A stretch of 64,000 nt of DNA, from positions 786,001-850,000 of the forward strand of contig NZ_CP137624.1 of NCBI RefSeq assembly GCF_033880585.1, given 5' to 3'. A model generated the notes under the pieces. That model saw nothing but the letters and a program-made list of their open reading frames with translations. It made no database searches and was not told the DNA's origin. Position 1 is the stretch's first letter. Each line of letters begins with the position of its first letter. The stretch comes from Lysinibacillus louembei (GTDB lineage Bacteria > Bacillota > Bacilli > Bacillales_A > Planococcaceae). Both the position numbers and the translations under genes were made by a program. Below, piece after piece: positions 25,450 to 34,574 of this stretch.

Positions 25450-25656
25450 ATGCAAAATGTAACATTAAATGTACAAGGTATGTCATGTGGTCATTGTGTG
25501 AAGGCGGTAGAAGGAAGCGTTGGCGAGCTTGTAGGTGTTGAGCAAGTAACAGTAAACTTAGAAGCTGCAACAGTTGCAGTCGCTTTTGATGAAGCGCAAG
25601 TAACAGTTGAGCAAATTAAAGAAACAATCGACGATCAAGGCTATGATGTCGAGTAA
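25450..25656 (+). CDS. copZ: Copper chaperone CopZ
   Basis: The 68-residue single heavy-metal-associated domain has the Cu(I)-binding loop GMSCGHCVKAVEG near residue 10 and ends DDQGYDVE. It carries Cu(I) to the CopA ATPase encoded next. It follows csoR by 14 bp with AAGGAG before the ATG. Confidence 0.95.
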   Translation: MQNVTLNVQGMSCGHCVKAVEGSVGELVGVEQVTVNLEAATVAVAFDEAQVTVEQIKETIDDQGYDVE

Positions 25657-25704
25657 CATTAAGTAGGGTGCTTCTGAAAAGCACTCTCTTCTTTACAAAA
25701 ATAT

Positions 25705-25721
25705 ATACCCCCATACAGTAT
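25705..25721 (+). promoter_or_regulatory. CsoR-like operator before copA
   Basis: ATACCCCCATACAGTAT has ATAC/GTAT ends and the run of C seen in the other CsoR/CstR sites of this window. It lies 14 bp before the copA start, overlapping the leader, and suggests that copA has additional control beyond the csoR promoter. Confidence 0.5.
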
Positions 25722-25735
25722 AAGAGGTGAGCAAA

Positions 25736-28138
25736 ATGGCAACAAAAGAAACAACCTTACAAATTACAGGTATGACCTGTGCTGCCTGTGCAACACGCAT
25801 TGAAAAAGGCTTAAATAAAATGGATGGTGTAGAGGAAGCAACCGTCAATTTAACTCTTGAAAAATCTGCCATTAAATATGATGCAGAGAAAATTAGCACT
25901 GCAGATTTAGAAAAGAAAATTGAAGCTTTAGGCTATGGTACAGTAAAGGAAAAAGCTGAGCTTAACATTACAGGCATGACTTGTGCCGCCTGTGCGACAC
26001 GTATTGAGAAAGGCTTAAATAAATTGCAAGGTGTGACAACAGCGAACGTCAACTTAGCTTTAGAAAGAGCAACAATCGAGTTTAATCCTAGTGAAATTTC
26101 CGTTACTGATATGATTGCTCGTGTTGAAAAGCTTGGCTATGGTGCCGCACAGCCTATGGCACAGGAAACAAATGATCACCGTCAGCAGGCTATCCAAAAG
26201 CAAACACGTAAATTTATCGCAGCCGCAATCTTCGCACTGCCATTACTTTGGACGATGGTTGGGCATTTCTCTTTTACATCATTTTTATATGTACCCGACT
26301 TCTTAATGAATCCTTGGGTGCAAATGGCGCTCGCAACACCCGTTCAATTTATTATCGGCTGGCAATTTTACGTAAGTGCTTATAAAGCATTGCGCAACGG
26401 TAGTGCAAATATGGATGTCCTTGTAGCAATGGGCACATCTGCCGCCTATTTTTATAGTGTCTATCAAGCAATTGCACACGGCAACTCACATCATGCGCAG
26501 CTTTACTTTGAAACAAGCGCTGTTTTAATTACACTCATTTTATTAGGAAAATTATTCGAGGCAAAAGCAAAAGGTCGCTCGTCTGAGGCGATTAAAAAAT
26601 TAATGGGATTACAAGCAAAAACGGCTTTAGTCGTGCGTGATGGTATTGAAAAGGAAATTCCGTTAGAGGAAGTAGTCATTGGCGATATACTTTTAGTCAA
26701 ACCAGGTGAAAAGATCCCTGTCGATGGCGAAGTAGTAGAAGGCAGCACAGCAGTAGATGAATCCATGTTAACAGGCGAAAGCTTACCTGTTGATAAAAAA
26801 GTTGGCGATTTATTATTCGGTGCAACAGTCAATAACAATGGCTTTATCCGTATGAAAGCAACGAAGGTTGGACGTGACACAGCACTTGCACAAATTATTA
26901 AAGTGGTTGAAGATGCACAAGGCTCTAAAGCGCCAATCCAACGACTTGCTGATAAAATTTCAGGTGTTTTCGTACCTATTGTTGTCGGTATCGCTGTGTT
27001 AGCATTTATCGTTTGGATTACGCTCATCACGCCTGGCGAATTCACACCAGCACTTGAAGTTTTCATTACGATTCTTGTCATCGCCTGCCCTTGTGCGCTA
27101 GGTCTTGCAACACCAACATCTATTATGGCTGGCTCAGGGCGCGCTGCTGAATTTGGCATTTTATTTAAAGGCGGCGAGCATTTAGAGCAAACTGGTCATA
27201 TTGATACAGTAGTTGTTGATAAAACAGGCACTGTCACATACGGTAAACCTGTTTTAACAGATGTATTGTTAGCTGATGCTATAGATGAAACGACTGTTTT
27301 ATCATTAGTCGGTGCAGCAGAAAAGCAATCTGAGCATCCATTAGCACAAGCGATTGTGCAAGGAATTGAAGAGCGTAACATCTCATTAGGCGATGTACAA
27401 TATTTCGAAGCAATTCCTGGCTATGGCGTACAGGCAACTGTTTCAGGGCAAGCTGTTATTGTCGGTACGCGTAAATTAATGGCACAGTACGGTATCGACA
27501 TTCACAATGTTTTATCGACAATGGAGGCACTAGAGAAAAACGGAAAAACGGCGATGCTTATAGCAATTAATGGGCAATATGCTGGCCTTGTTGCTGTTGC
27601 TGATACCGTGAAGGAAACATCGAAGGATGCAGTTGAACGCCTACAGGCTATGGGTATCGAAGTCATTATGATGACAGGCGATAACGAGCGCACAGCCCAA
27701 GCAATTGGTGCAGAGGTCGGCGTTAATCAAGTGATTGCAGAGGTACTTCCAGAAGGTAAAGCAGAAGAAGTGAAAAAGCTACAAGCAATGGGTAAAAAAG
27801 TTGCGATGGTTGGCGATGGTATTAATGACGCCCCTGCCCTCGTTACAGCAGATATCGGTATGGCAATCGGAACAGGTACAGATATTGCGATGGAGGCAGC
27901 AGATATTACATTAATACGTGGCGATTTAAACGGCATTGCTGACGCCATTTTAATGAGTCGCAAAACGATGCGCAACATTAAACAAAATCTGTTTTGGGCA
28001 TTTGCCTACAACACATTAGGTATTCCAATTGCCGCAATCGGCTTGCTAGCACCTTGGGTTGCTGGTGCTGCAATGGCATTTAGCTCCGTTTCCGTTGTAT
28101 TGAACGCCTTGCGCTTACAACGAGTAAAATTACATTAA
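25736..28138 (+). CDS. copA: Copper-exporting P1B-type ATPase
   Basis: This 800-residue P-type ATPase has two N-terminal metal-binding domains, each with [15 protein letters not shown] (near residues 13 and 81), then eight membrane helices. The membrane metal site CPCALGL, TGES actuator loop, phosphorylation motif DKTGTVTYG and hinge [10 protein letters not shown] are all present. It pumps Cu(I) out of the cell. ATG 25736 follows AGAGGTG. Length and motifs are complete. A strong terminator follows. Confidence 0.97.
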   Translation: MATKETTLQITGMTCAACATRIEKGLNKMDGVEEATVNLTLEKSAIKYDAEKISTADLEKKIEALGYGTVKEKAELNITGMTCAACATRIEKGLNKLQGVTTANVNLALERATIEFNPSEISVTDMIARVEKLGYGAAQPMAQETNDHRQQAIQKQTRKFIAAAIFALPLLWTMVGHFSFTSFLYVPDFLMNPWVQMALATPVQFIIGWQFYVSAYKALRNGSANMDVLVAMGTSAAYFYSVYQAIAHGNSHHAQLYFETSAVLITLILLGKLFEAKAKGRSSEAIKKLMGLQAKTALVVRDGIEKEIPLEEVVIGDILLVKPGEKIPVDGEVVEGSTAVDESMLTGESLPVDKKVGDLLFGATVNNNGFIRMKATKVGRDTALAQIIKVVEDAQGSKAPIQRLADKISGVFVPIVVGIAVLAFIVWITLITPGEFTPALEVFITILVIACPCALGLATPTSIMAGSGRAAEFGILFKGGEHLEQTGHIDTVVVDKTGTVTYGKPVLTDVLLADAIDETTVLSLVGAAEKQSEHPLAQAIVQGIEERNISLGDVQYFEAIPGYGVQATVSGQAVIVGTRKLMAQYGIDIHNVLSTMEALEKNGKTAMLIAINGQYAGLVAVADTVKETSKDAVERLQAMGIEVIMMTGDNERTAQAIGAEVGVNQVIAEVLPEGKAEEVKKLQAMGKKVAMVGDGINDAPALVTADIGMAIGTGTDIAMEAADITLIRGDLNGIADAILMSRKTMRNIKQNLFWAFAYNTLGIPIAAIGLLAPWVAGAAMAFSSVSVVLNALRLQRVKLH

Positions 28139-28140
28139 AA

Positions 28141-28183
28141 AAAATCGCATGAAATCCTTTAATACTGGATTTCATGCGATTTT
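28141..28183. terminator. Terminator after copA
   Basis: A perfect 17-bp stem (AAAATCGCATGAAATCC and its complement) with a 9-nt loop and flanking T-run directly follows the copA stop. Confidence 0.85.
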
Positions 28184-28200
28184 GTCATAAATTCTTCAAT

Positions 28201-28227
28201 TTGTACTATACCCCCCTATGCTATAAT
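28201..28227 (+). promoter_or_regulatory. Promoter with CsoR-like operator before the PCYCGCG lipoprotein gene
   Basis: TTGTAC (28201-28206) and TATAAT (28222-28227) are separated by 15 bp that hold ATACCCCCCTATGCTAT (28208-28224). The arrangement matches the other CsoR/CstR promoters here, so the lipoprotein is likely part of the copper regulon. Confidence 0.55.
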
Positions 28228-28255
28228 TTTATTAAAATAAGGAGGCGGATATTTT

Positions 28256-28726
28256 ATGAAAAAGCTAAGATTTAGTTTGATAGCTATCGTTTTACTATTA
28301 GCTGCATGTAGCTCAAAGGAAGAATCCCACGATGGACATGAGCATGTAAATGGTGATATTCAAGAGGAAACAGCAAGTGCTGAAATACTACCAGCTTTTT
28401 TAAATGAACAGCCTGAAAATATTCGTTTAACATATCAAATTGCAGGGCAAGCAACAGATTTATTAGAATGGATCCCTTGCTATTGCGGCTGTGGTGAATC
28501 AGCAGGACATCGGAGCAATTTAAATTGCTTTATAAAGGAAGTGAAGGAAGATGGTGCTGTTGTTTGGGATGATCATGGCACACGCTGTCTTGCCTGCCTA
28601 GAGATTGCCTTACAATCAGCGAAAATGTACAAAGAAGGTGCAGATTTGAAGGAAATCCGCCAAACGATTGATGAATTGTATAAGGAAGGCTATGCACAGC
28701 CAACAGATACTCCATTCCCAGCATAA
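28256..28726 (+). CDS. PCYCGCG-motif lipoprotein
   Basis: This 156-residue exported lipoprotein has a lipobox LLLAACSS (Cys near residue 18) followed by a His/Asp-rich stretch (HDGHEH) likely to bind metal. The family motif WIPCYCGCGESAGH is in the middle, and further cysteines lie in NLNCFIKE and RCLACLEIA. These suggest extracytoplasmic copper binding. Position behind copA and a CsoR-like promoter support a copper role. GGAGG precedes the ATG. Confidence 0.88.
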   Translation: MKKLRFSLIAIVLLLAACSSKEESHDGHEHVNGDIQEETASAEILPAFLNEQPENIRLTYQIAGQATDLLEWIPCYCGCGESAGHRSNLNCFIKEVKEDGAVVWDDHGTRCLACLEIALQSAKMYKEGADLKEIRQTIDELYKEGYAQPTDTPFPA

Positions 28727-28731
28727 AAACA

Positions 28732-28767
28732 GCTGTCACAAAGTATATGATTTCACTTTGCGACAGC
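28732..28767 (+). terminator. Terminator after the PCYCGCG lipoprotein gene
   Basis: GCTGTCACAAAGT (28732-28744) pairs with ACTTTGCGACAGC (28755-28767) with one mismatch, followed by CTTTTT. Confidence 0.75.
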
Positions 28768-28904
28768 CTTTTTACATACATAATTGCTAGGTATTTCGAA
28801 TGATTTCCATAGCTCAATATTCCTGATTTGCCAATAAAAATATCAGAATTTTCCGCCATTGTAGTATACTATTGTAAATAACATTGAACAGTGAGGTGTG
28901 CAAA

Positions 28905-29282
28905 ATGATGTATATTATTATTGCCATTGTTGCAATATCTGTTGTCACTGCAATCATAAATATTATGTTCGTGAGTAAAAAAATCAAAACCCATCGACAA
29001 AGTAATAAAATGCGAAAAAACATTTTAGCGGAAGGACAGTCTGCAAAAGCAATCATTAATGCAATTCAAGCAACAAATGCCTCCTTAGGTGGCCAGCACC
29101 CAAAGGTCATTCTTGATTTGGCGGTTACCATGCCAAATGGCGAAACGCTTCAAACAGCTGTCGAAACCTACATCCATATTGTTCATGTGCCATCATTCCA
29201 GCCTGGAAAAGAAATAGATGTGAAATATCTTATCATTGATGGTATACCAAAATTTGAAGTTGTGGGTGCTGTTGTCCTATAA
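28905..29282 (+). CDS. Small membrane-anchored protein, DUF3592-like
   Basis: This 125-residue protein has one N-terminal transmembrane segment (residues 2-24), a basic stretch and a small soluble domain beginning AEGQSAKAIINAI and ending VKYLIIDGIPKFEVVG. It resembles DUF3592-type proteins, whose function is unknown. ATG 28905 follows GTGAGGTG. It is monocistronic and ends at a shared hairpin. Confidence 0.72.
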   Translation: MMYIIIAIVAISVVTAIINIMFVSKKIKTHRQSNKMRKNILAEGQSAKAIINAIQATNASLGGQHPKVILDLAVTMPNGETLQTAVETYIHIVHVPSFQPGKEIDVKYLIIDGIPKFEVVGAVVL

Positions 29283-29312
29283 AAAGGCCGTGCGCAAAGA
29301 TAGCACGACCTT
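29283..29312. terminator. Bidirectional hairpin between convergent genes
   Basis: AAGGCCGTGC pairs with GCACGACCTT with one mismatch, preceded by A-run and followed by T-rich sequence for the minus-strand direction only weakly. Confidence 0.6.
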
Positions 29313-29323
29313 AACAAATGTGG

Positions 29324-30247
29324 CTATTTTGGCAAATGCCGCAAAAAATTTTGCCCTGCAAAGCCACGTACCTCGTCTTCTGTATAATATTTCAATAGTT
29401 CATTTAATAAATTAGGATGCTGGCTCGCATTTTCCAGCTGCGGCACCTTTATATCTATCCCATCAAAATCAGAGCCCAAGCCAATTAAATGTTTACCACC
29501 AAGTGCACAAATATGGTCAACATGCTTGATTAAATCAGCAATTGTCGCATTGCCTTGCGCTTCAATAAATAGCGGATAATACACAAGATGAATTGGTGCA
29601 TTTTTCGCCACCATTGCCTTTATTTGTTCATCGCTTAAATTTCTGCGATGCGCGCATAATGCCTTCGCATTGGAATGTGAGGCAATTACATAATCTGCAA
29701 GCTCCAATGTATCCCAAAAGCTTTTTTCACTTAAATGAGAAACATCTGTGAATATTTTATGTGTATTATTTTGTTGAATAATTTCCTGTCCAAACGCTGT
29801 TACCCCGCGTCCTAAATCTTCATCTGCGCCGTCCGCAGCCTCATTCGCATTATTCCATGTTAAACCGATGCTTAACACACCGAGCTCACGGAATAAATGC
29901 CACATTTTGATATCTCCCTCGAAGAAATCAACACCTTCAATCGTCAAAAATGCACCAATTTCATCGCTCTGTAAGCGTTCAATATCTGACCAATTTTTAA
30001 TATGTACTACTTTATTTTCTGGTCGTATAACATGTGTTTGAAAATAATAGATTTGACGCAGCGCAGATTTTATTTTTTCCGATTTCGGTGTAGTTGGCTG
30101 AATAAAGATAGCAAATGCTTGCACCTTCACATTACCCTGTCTTAAATGTTGCAAATTCACATCAAATGGAGCAGTGGAAAAATCATATTCCTTTTTCTCA
30201 TATTTATAGAGTACGTCACAATGTAAATCAATAATTGGTAATCGCAT
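29324..30247 (-). CDS. Membrane dipeptidase (renal dipeptidase, peptidase family M19)
   Basis: This 307-residue zinc hydrolase of M19 type has the metal motif DLHCDVLY at the N-terminus, LTIEGVDFFEGD with the bridging Glu, FTDVSHLSEKSFWDTLELADYVIASHSNAKAL split across two metal His residues and GLGSDFDGID near the C-terminus. It would split dipeptides, including D-amino-acid types. No signal peptide is seen. ATG 30247 follows AAAGGGGGA. It lies between the copper and sulfur modules but shares no operator with them. Confidence 0.9.
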   Translation of the reverse strand: MRLPIIDLHCDVLYKYEKKEYDFSTAPFDVNLQHLRQGNVKVQAFAIFIQPTTPKSEKIKSALRQIYYFQTHVIRPENKVVHIKNWSDIERLQSDEIGAFLTIEGVDFFEGDIKMWHLFRELGVLSIGLTWNNANEAADGADEDLGRGVTAFGQEIIQQNNTHKIFTDVSHLSEKSFWDTLELADYVIASHSNAKALCAHRRNLSDEQIKAMVAKNAPIHLVYYPLFIEAQGNATIADLIKHVDHICALGGKHLIGLGSDFDGIDIKVPQLENASQHPNLLNELLKYYTEDEVRGFAGQNFLRHLPK

Positions 30248-30301
30248 GTAAAAATCCCCCTTTCGATACATTATGCTGCATCGAAAGAGGGATTGCTATT
30301 A

Positions 30302-31066
30302 TTACATATCAAGCCAGATTTTAATCGCTGTTGCTAAAATCAACAAGGCTAAAATGATTTGCAAAGCTTTTGTGTTTAATGTTTTACCAACCTTTGCCCC
30401 TAAAGGAGCCGCAATGATGCTAGCAACAATCATAATAGCCGCTGCTGCATAATCGACCTGTCCTGTTACAAGCTTGCCAACGCTACCTCCAATAGATGAA
30501 ATAAAGGTAATTGCAAGACTTGTAGCAATCGTCATTCGTGTTGGTATTTTTAAGACCACAAGCAAAATTGGAACAAGTAGAAATCCTCCTGCCGCCCCAA
30601 CAATGCCTGAGCCTACCCCGACAATAAACGCAAGCACTGCAGCAAGTGGCTTATGATAGGTTACTTGTGCTAACGGTTGGTCATCTAGCTGCTTCTTCGG
30701 TACAAACATCATGATCGCTGCAATGGTTGCCAACACCCCATAAACGATATTCACACTTGCTTCTGATAAACTAGTTGAACCGAAGCTCCCAACAAAACTT
30801 CCCACCAAAATCGCACTTCCCATCGTTGCGATTAGCGATTTATTTAAATACCCACCTTTACGGTATGCCCATACGCCTGCAATAGAGGCAAAAAGTACTT
30901 GCACTGCGCTAATACCAGACACTTCATGTGCGGTAAAGGTTGCCACACCAAATAATGGCGGGATATATAGAAGCATTGGGTATTTAATAATGGAACCGCC
31001 AACGCCAAGCATGCCTGAAATAAATGAGCCGATAAAACCAATCGCAAACAATACGATGATAAACAT
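30302..31066 (-). CDS. TauE/SafE-family sulfite or sulfur-oxyanion exporter (YrkJ-like)
   Basis: This 254-residue membrane protein has about eight hydrophobic segments and the duplicated family signature GMLGVGGSIIKYPMLL and GIVGAAGGFLLVPIL. Members export sulfite, thiosulfate or related anions. It is the last gene of the persulfide operon, 10 bp after TusA, where it would expel the sulfite or thiosulfate formed by the dioxygenase and sulfurtransferases. Confidence 0.9.
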   Translation of the reverse strand: MFIIVLFAIGFIGSFISGMLGVGGSIIKYPMLLYIPPLFGVATFTAHEVSGISAVQVLFASIAGVWAYRKGGYLNKSLIATMGSAILVGSFVGSFGSTSLSEASVNIVYGVLATIAAIMMFVPKKQLDDQPLAQVTYHKPLAAVLAFIVGVGSGIVGAAGGFLLVPILLVVLKIPTRMTIATSLAITFISSIGGSVGKLVTGQVDYAAAAIMIVASIIAAPLGAKVGKTLNTKALQIILALLILATAIKIWLDM

Positions 31067-31076
31067 AAAAGTTCTC

Positions 31077-31304
31077 CTACGCCTTTTTTATACGGAATAT
31101 TAGCGCATCAGCTTGCTCTGTTTGCTCAATAATTTCATGCCCTCCTGCACTTGCCCATGCAGGAATATCTGCTAATGCCCCCTTATCCGTTACATGCACC
31201 TCTAAAATATCGCCTGTTGTTAATGCATCCATCGCTTTCTTTGTACGTACAATTGGCATCGGACACGCTAAGCCCTTTGCATCTAAAATCATTGTTTTTT
31301 CCAT
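31077..31304 (-). CDS. TusA-like sulfur carrier protein (YrkI-like)
   Basis: This 75-residue single TusA domain has DAKGLACPMPIVRTKKAM with the persulfide-carrying cysteine near residue 12. It accepts sulfane sulfur from rhodaneses or DsrE proteins. Of three tandem ATG codons, the third (31304) is best spaced from AGGAGG. The first 17 residues of the domain are identical to those in the TusA-rhodanese fusion encoded upstream, although the codons differ. Confidence 0.92.
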   Translation of the reverse strand: MEKTMILDAKGLACPMPIVRTKKAMDALTTGDILEVHVTDKGALADIPAWASAGGHEIIEQTEQADALIFRIKKA

Positions 31305-31356
31305 CATCATTTCCTCCTCTGTTTTATTGGGCGAATCGCTACTTTAAACTAAAAAT

Positions 31357-32475
31357 TTATCTCACTGCACAGCGATTCGGTCCAATTTCCATTTCTGTCT
31401 GCTCATCGTAGTTCGGTTTTAATTTTCCCATATTGACATAACGAATTTGCTTATAGGCATTTGGCTGCGGTGGTAAATGATCCGTTACCGTTTTGCGGAA
31501 TTCCTCTGCATCTTCAATATTCAATCCATGATTTTCTGCAAATAAATCTCCTAAACGCTTCGCTACTGAGCCGTCTGCATTCAGCTCCTCCACAATCATA
31601 AAATGTGCTGGCAAGACAATCAGCTCATCAATTAGTTCTCGATAACGGTCATACAATGTTGTACGCAAGTCATCTACCCAATCCTCTGCTAATCCTGCTA
31701 AATCAGGACGACCAATGGAGTCAATAAATAAAATATCCCCCGTTAATAAATAGCGACTATCAATAACAAATGACGTTGAGCCGATTGTATGCCCTGGGGA
31801 GTACAATGCCTCGATATTTACCGAGCCGATTTGTACCTTTAGCCCATCTAATACATCATGAAAATCAAACACGACTTCCTCTGCATCCTTTGGTGGTAAA
31901 TAATACGTAGCACCTGTTATTTCAGCAATTTTGCGTCCACCTGAAATATGATCAGCATGTAAATGCGTATCGAAAACATGTGTAATTGTGACGTTTTTCT
32001 CTTTAGCAAAATCGATAAATACATCTGTAAAGCGCACCGCATCAATCACAGCTGCCTCCCCATTTGCCATAACCATATAGGATAAGCAGCCTTTACCTAA
32101 GCGTACAAATTGATACAGCTCTCCCCCATCTGTTAAATCATCTATTTTGATTGGTTCAATATATGTGCTCCAAGATTTCATACCACCTGCTAAATAAGCG
32201 GCTTCGCGTCCTTCTGCCTCTAGCATTTGAGCAATCATTACTGATGAGCCCTCTTTGGCACATACTACTAGCAGCTCACGATCTGTTGGAATTTGCGGCA
32301 ATATTTCCTCCACACCATCCAACAGCTCGAAATACGGGATATTTAAATATTCGAATTGCTTACCTTCAATTTTCCAATCCTCAAACGCCTCTTTGTTACG
32401 TACATCCAAAATAAATAATTGCTCATTATCGATTACTTTGCGTGCTACTTGAGCCGCTGTCCATGCTTTTGCCAT
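31357..32475 (-). CDS. Rhodanese - persulfide dioxygenase fusion (YrkH/CstB-like)
   Basis: This 372-residue protein joins an N-terminal rhodanese domain (LFILDVRN; active loop VVCAKEGSS) to a metallo-beta-lactamase domain with [18 protein letters not shown] and LTGDILFID. The latter matches the non-haem iron persulfide dioxygenases, which oxidise glutathione, bacillithiol or CoA persulfide to sulfite. The order rhodanese then dioxygenase differs from S. aureus CstB (dioxygenase first). ATG 32475 is favoured; TTG 32481 lies in the leader. A CstR-type element lies immediately upstream. Confidence 0.9.
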   Translation of the reverse strand: MAKAWTAAQVARKVIDNEQLFILDVRNKEAFEDWKIEGKQFEYLNIPYFELLDGVEEILPQIPTDRELLVVCAKEGSSVMIAQMLEAEGREAAYLAGGMKSWSTYIEPIKIDDLTDGGELYQFVRLGKGCLSYMVMANGEAAVIDAVRFTDVFIDFAKEKNVTITHVFDTHLHADHISGGRKIAEITGATYYLPPKDAEEVVFDFHDVLDGLKVQIGSVNIEALYSPGHTIGSTSFVIDSRYLLTGDILFIDSIGRPDLAGLAEDWVDDLRTTLYDRYRELIDELIVLPAHFMIVEELNADGSVAKRLGDLFAENHGLNIEDAEEFRKTVTDHLPPQPNAYKQIRYVNMGKLKPNYDEQTEMEIGPNRCAVR

Positions 32476-32482
32476 CTCCAAT

Positions 32483-32498
32483 TACCCCCATAGGTATT
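32483..32498 (-). promoter_or_regulatory. CstR-type element before the persulfide dioxygenase gene
   Basis: TACCCCCATAGGTAT on the plus strand matches the ATACCCC-N-GGTAT pattern. It lies 8 bp upstream of the start and within the operon, pointing to an internal control point. Confidence 0.5.
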
Positions 32499-32505
32499 AT
32501 TTTAT

Positions 32506-33063
32506 TTAAAAAATTTTTTCTAATGCACCTTGCCATTCAACCATTCCTGGCACCACATTATAAACATTGTCGAAGCCTGCGCTCGCTAATTTTTTCGCTG
32601 CTAAATCGCTGCGCTTAGCTGTGCGACAAATAACATAAATCGGCTGCTCCTTTGCTAGCTCATGCATACGGGCATCTAGCTCACCTAACGGAATTGATTT
32701 TGCACCTGCAATATGTCCAAATGCATATTCCACTGCCTCGCGTACATCTAAAATGATACCGTCTGTTAAGCTAAGCAATTGCTCATTTGACACAGTTTGT
32801 GGAAAAGGTGTTTCCACAATACCCTCATTTGAGCATTTGCGTACATAATGATAAAGAACATCCCCCTGTACCGTTGTACCAATATATTGATGTCCGACTG
32901 ACTGTGCCCATGCTGCTAAATCTGCTGTTGAGCCTTTATCTGTTGCCTGTACCTCTAAAACTTGCCCATCAATTAAATCTGTCATCGCCTTTTTCGTGCG
33001 CACAATCGGCATTGGACATGCTAAACCTTTTGCATCAATTTGTCTATCTGCCTTTATTGTCAT
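32506..33063 (-). CDS. TusA-rhodanese fusion protein (YrkF-like)
   Basis: This 185-residue protein has an N-terminal TusA domain (DAKGLACPMPIVRTKKAM) and a C-terminal rhodanese (GIILDVREAVEYAFGHIAGAK; active loop ICRTAKRSDLA with Cys near residue 145). The fusion should pass sulfane sulfur between the two cysteines. ATG 33063 has AGGAGGAAG upstream and overlaps the preceding rhodanese stop by 4 bp. B. subtilis YrkF has the same order. Confidence 0.9.
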   Translation of the reverse strand: MTIKADRQIDAKGLACPMPIVRTKKAMTDLIDGQVLEVQATDKGSTADLAAWAQSVGHQYIGTTVQGDVLYHYVRKCSNEGIVETPFPQTVSNEQLLSLTDGIILDVREAVEYAFGHIAGAKSIPLGELDARMHELAKEQPIYVICRTAKRSDLAAKKLASAGFDNVYNVVPGMVEWQGALEKIF

Positions 33064-33389
33064 TGTACTTCCTCCTGTTCCATAGCATCTTGCCACGCTA
33101 GCATTCCTCCTACCATATTAGTAACGTCATAGCCTTGCTCCTGTAAAAATGCTGTTGCTCGACCACTGCGCGCACCTGAGCGACAGACGATAATATATGG
33201 CGTATTTTTATCTAGCTCATGCATGCGAAATTCCAGCAGCCCTAATGGGATATGAAGAATGCCTGGAATATGCCCTTGCTGTACTTCATCCACTTCTCGT
33301 ACATCAAGCAAATGCACTGTTTCACCTACCAGTATACGTTGCTGTACTTGTTCCACTAAAATTTCCTTCACTTTTATCATCCTCTCCAT
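33060..33389 (-). CDS. Single-domain rhodanese sulfurtransferase
   Basis: This 109-residue cytosolic rhodanese has HLLDVREVDEVQQGHIPG and the active-site loop VCRSGARSGRA with the catalytic cysteine near residue 71. It overlaps its neighbours on both sides (13 bp before, 4 bp after), so it is an integral member of the operon. It would move sulfane sulfur from donor to acceptor thiols. An alternative ATG at 33380 overlaps the upstream stop codon. Confidence 0.9.
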   Translation of the reverse strand: MERMIKVKEILVEQVQQRILVGETVHLLDVREVDEVQQGHIPGILHIPLGLLEFRMHELDKNTPYIIVCRSGARSGRATAFLQEQGYDVTNMVGGMLAWQDAMEQEEVQ

Positions 33390-33724
33390 GCATTCATACC
33401 ACCGCGTATATTTGTAATATTGTTATAGCCTAATTTCTTTAACTGCTTACATGCTTGTGCACTGCGCATACCACTTTGGCAAATAACGAAAATTTCTTGA
33501 TTCTTTGGCAAGTGTGAAAAATCTGTGCCAAGTGGCATATTTTTAGCTTGTGGAATATGTCGTCCTTTATATTCAGCAGGTGTACGCACATCAATAAATA
33601 ACTTGTTACGATCGTTAATAATACTTGCCAGCTCCTCAGTAGAAATTGTTTTTACACCTTTTGCTGGCATCATTCGCCATACAATTAAAGCTACGATAGC
33701 AGCAGCTATAATAAAACCAGTCAC
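33377..33724 (-). CDS. Membrane-anchored rhodanese sulfurtransferase
   Basis: This 115-residue protein has an N-terminal transmembrane segment (residues 3-18, then MMPAKG) and a rhodanese domain with FIDVRTPAEYKGRHIPQA and active loop VICQSGMRSAQA. The single anchor with K/R-poor start leaves the side of the membrane open. GTG start follows GGGGGG at 7 nt. It is the third gene of the sulfur operon and seems to be an addition relative to the B. subtilis yrk order. Confidence 0.88.
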   Translation of the reverse strand: MTGFIIAAAIVALIVWRMMPAKGVKTISTEELASIINDRNKLFIDVRTPAEYKGRHIPQAKNMPLGTDFSHLPKNQEIFVICQSGMRSAQACKQLKKLGYNNITNIRGGMNAWRG

Positions 33725-33728
33725 TTAA

Positions 33729-33744
33729 ATACCCCCCATCCTAT
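33729..33744 (-). promoter_or_regulatory. CstR-like element before the anchored rhodanese
   Basis: ATACCCCCCATCCTAT shares the ATACCCC half and a degenerate second half. It overlaps the ribosome site of the rhodanese gene, so it may be coincidence of a G-rich ribosome site with the operator pattern. Confidence 0.3.
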
Positions 33745-34217
33745 ATAAATAGATTGACATGCCCTTGCTCAGCATCTGCTAAATAGGCAGCTACACCCGC
33801 ATAATGGACACCATCTAAAAGCTCCTCTTTTTGAAGTCCCAATAAATCCATTGTCATCGTACATGATACGAGCTTAATATCTTGCTCCTGTGCCATCTCA
33901 ATAAGCTGTGTGAGTGTTAATGCATTATGCTTTTTCATGACATGCTTAATCATTTTTGGCCCCATGCCAAGCATCTGCATTTTTGACAAACCAAGCTGTT
34001 CCGCACCGCGTGGCATCATGCGCCCGAACATTTTCTCTAAAAATCCCTTTTGCACTTCGGCAGGCTGCTGCCTGCGCAATGCATTAATACCCCAGAACGT
34101 ATGAAAAATCGTTACGTCATGGTCATAAGCTGCTGCACCATTAGCAATGATATATGCTGCCATCGCCTTGTCATAATCTCCACTAAACAATACAATCGTC
34201 GTTCTTTTCTTTTCCAT
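33741..34217 (-). CDS. DsrE/DsrF/DrsH-like sulfur-carrier protein (YrkE-like)
   Basis: This 158-residue protein has TTIVLFSGDYDKAMAAYIIANGAAAYDHDVTIFHTFWGINAL split by short linkers, typical of YrkE-like DsrE proteins, and the conserved cysteine in IKLVSCTMTMDLLGL near residue 120. A Met/Lys-rich middle region (KMQMLGMGPKMIKHVMKKH) is family typical. It probably carries persulfide sulfur to TusA. ATG 34217 follows GGAGGCGG. It is the second gene of the operon. Confidence 0.88.
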   Translation of the reverse strand: MEKKRTTIVLFSGDYDKAMAAYIIANGAAAYDHDVTIFHTFWGINALRRQQPAEVQKGFLEKMFGRMMPRGAEQLGLSKMQMLGMGPKMIKHVMKKHNALTLTQLIEMAQEQDIKLVSCTMTMDLLGLQKEELLDGVHYAGVAAYLADAEQGHVNLFI

Positions 34218-34230
34218 TGTCCGCCTCCAT

Positions 34231-34246
34231 ATACCCCTATAGGTAT
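34231..34246 (-). promoter_or_regulatory. CstR operator between cstR and the DsrE-like gene
   Basis: ATACCCCTATAGGTAT differs from the promoter-proximal site by one base. It lies directly upstream of the GGAGG site of the DsrE-like gene, separate from the cstR promoter, so the repressor may bind twice. Confidence 0.65.
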
Positions 34247-34277
34247 TTATTTTCACAAAATAGAAAGCCGCACTAAT

Positions 34278-34538
34278 TTAACGGCTTTTTACTAATAAAC
34301 TAACGGCCTCTTGAATTGAAGCATTGATTTCCTCGGTATTCTCGCCAGCCTTCTGCACACATTCAACAAGATTTTCGCTAACAATTACACCGATAGCTCT
34401 ATCTACGCCTGAACGCACCGCCGACAATTGGGTAATGACATCTCGGCAATCCTGACCTTCTTCCATCATACGCAAAATGCCGCGTAATTGTCCCTCCATG
34501 CGTTTTACACGATTCATTACTTTATTATCATATGTCAC
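34278..34538 (-). CDS. cstR: CstR-like persulfide-sensing repressor (YrkD-like)
   Basis: This 86-residue CsoR-family helical repressor has MNRVKRMEGQLRGILRMMEE. Its cysteines are in EGQDCRDVI and LVECVQKA, the two-Cys pattern of persulfide sensors; the His ligand of copper CsoR proteins is replaced (ENLVEC). Persulfides would cross-link the cysteines and release the operator. The GTG start at 34538 lies 8 nt from GGAGGTG. It heads the sulfur operon and has an operator in its own promoter. Confidence 0.88.
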   Translation of the reverse strand: MTYDNKVMNRVKRMEGQLRGILRMMEEGQDCRDVITQLSAVRSGVDRAIGVIVSENLVECVQKAGENTEEINASIQEAVSLLVKSR

Positions 34539-34574
34539 TATACAGCACCTCCAGACATCGATTGATAACACTAT

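Noticed and set aside
26503..27159. 218-codon minus-strand frame
   Set aside because: It is the complement of the copA core; no ribosome site and low-complexity Ser/Ala/Thr translation.
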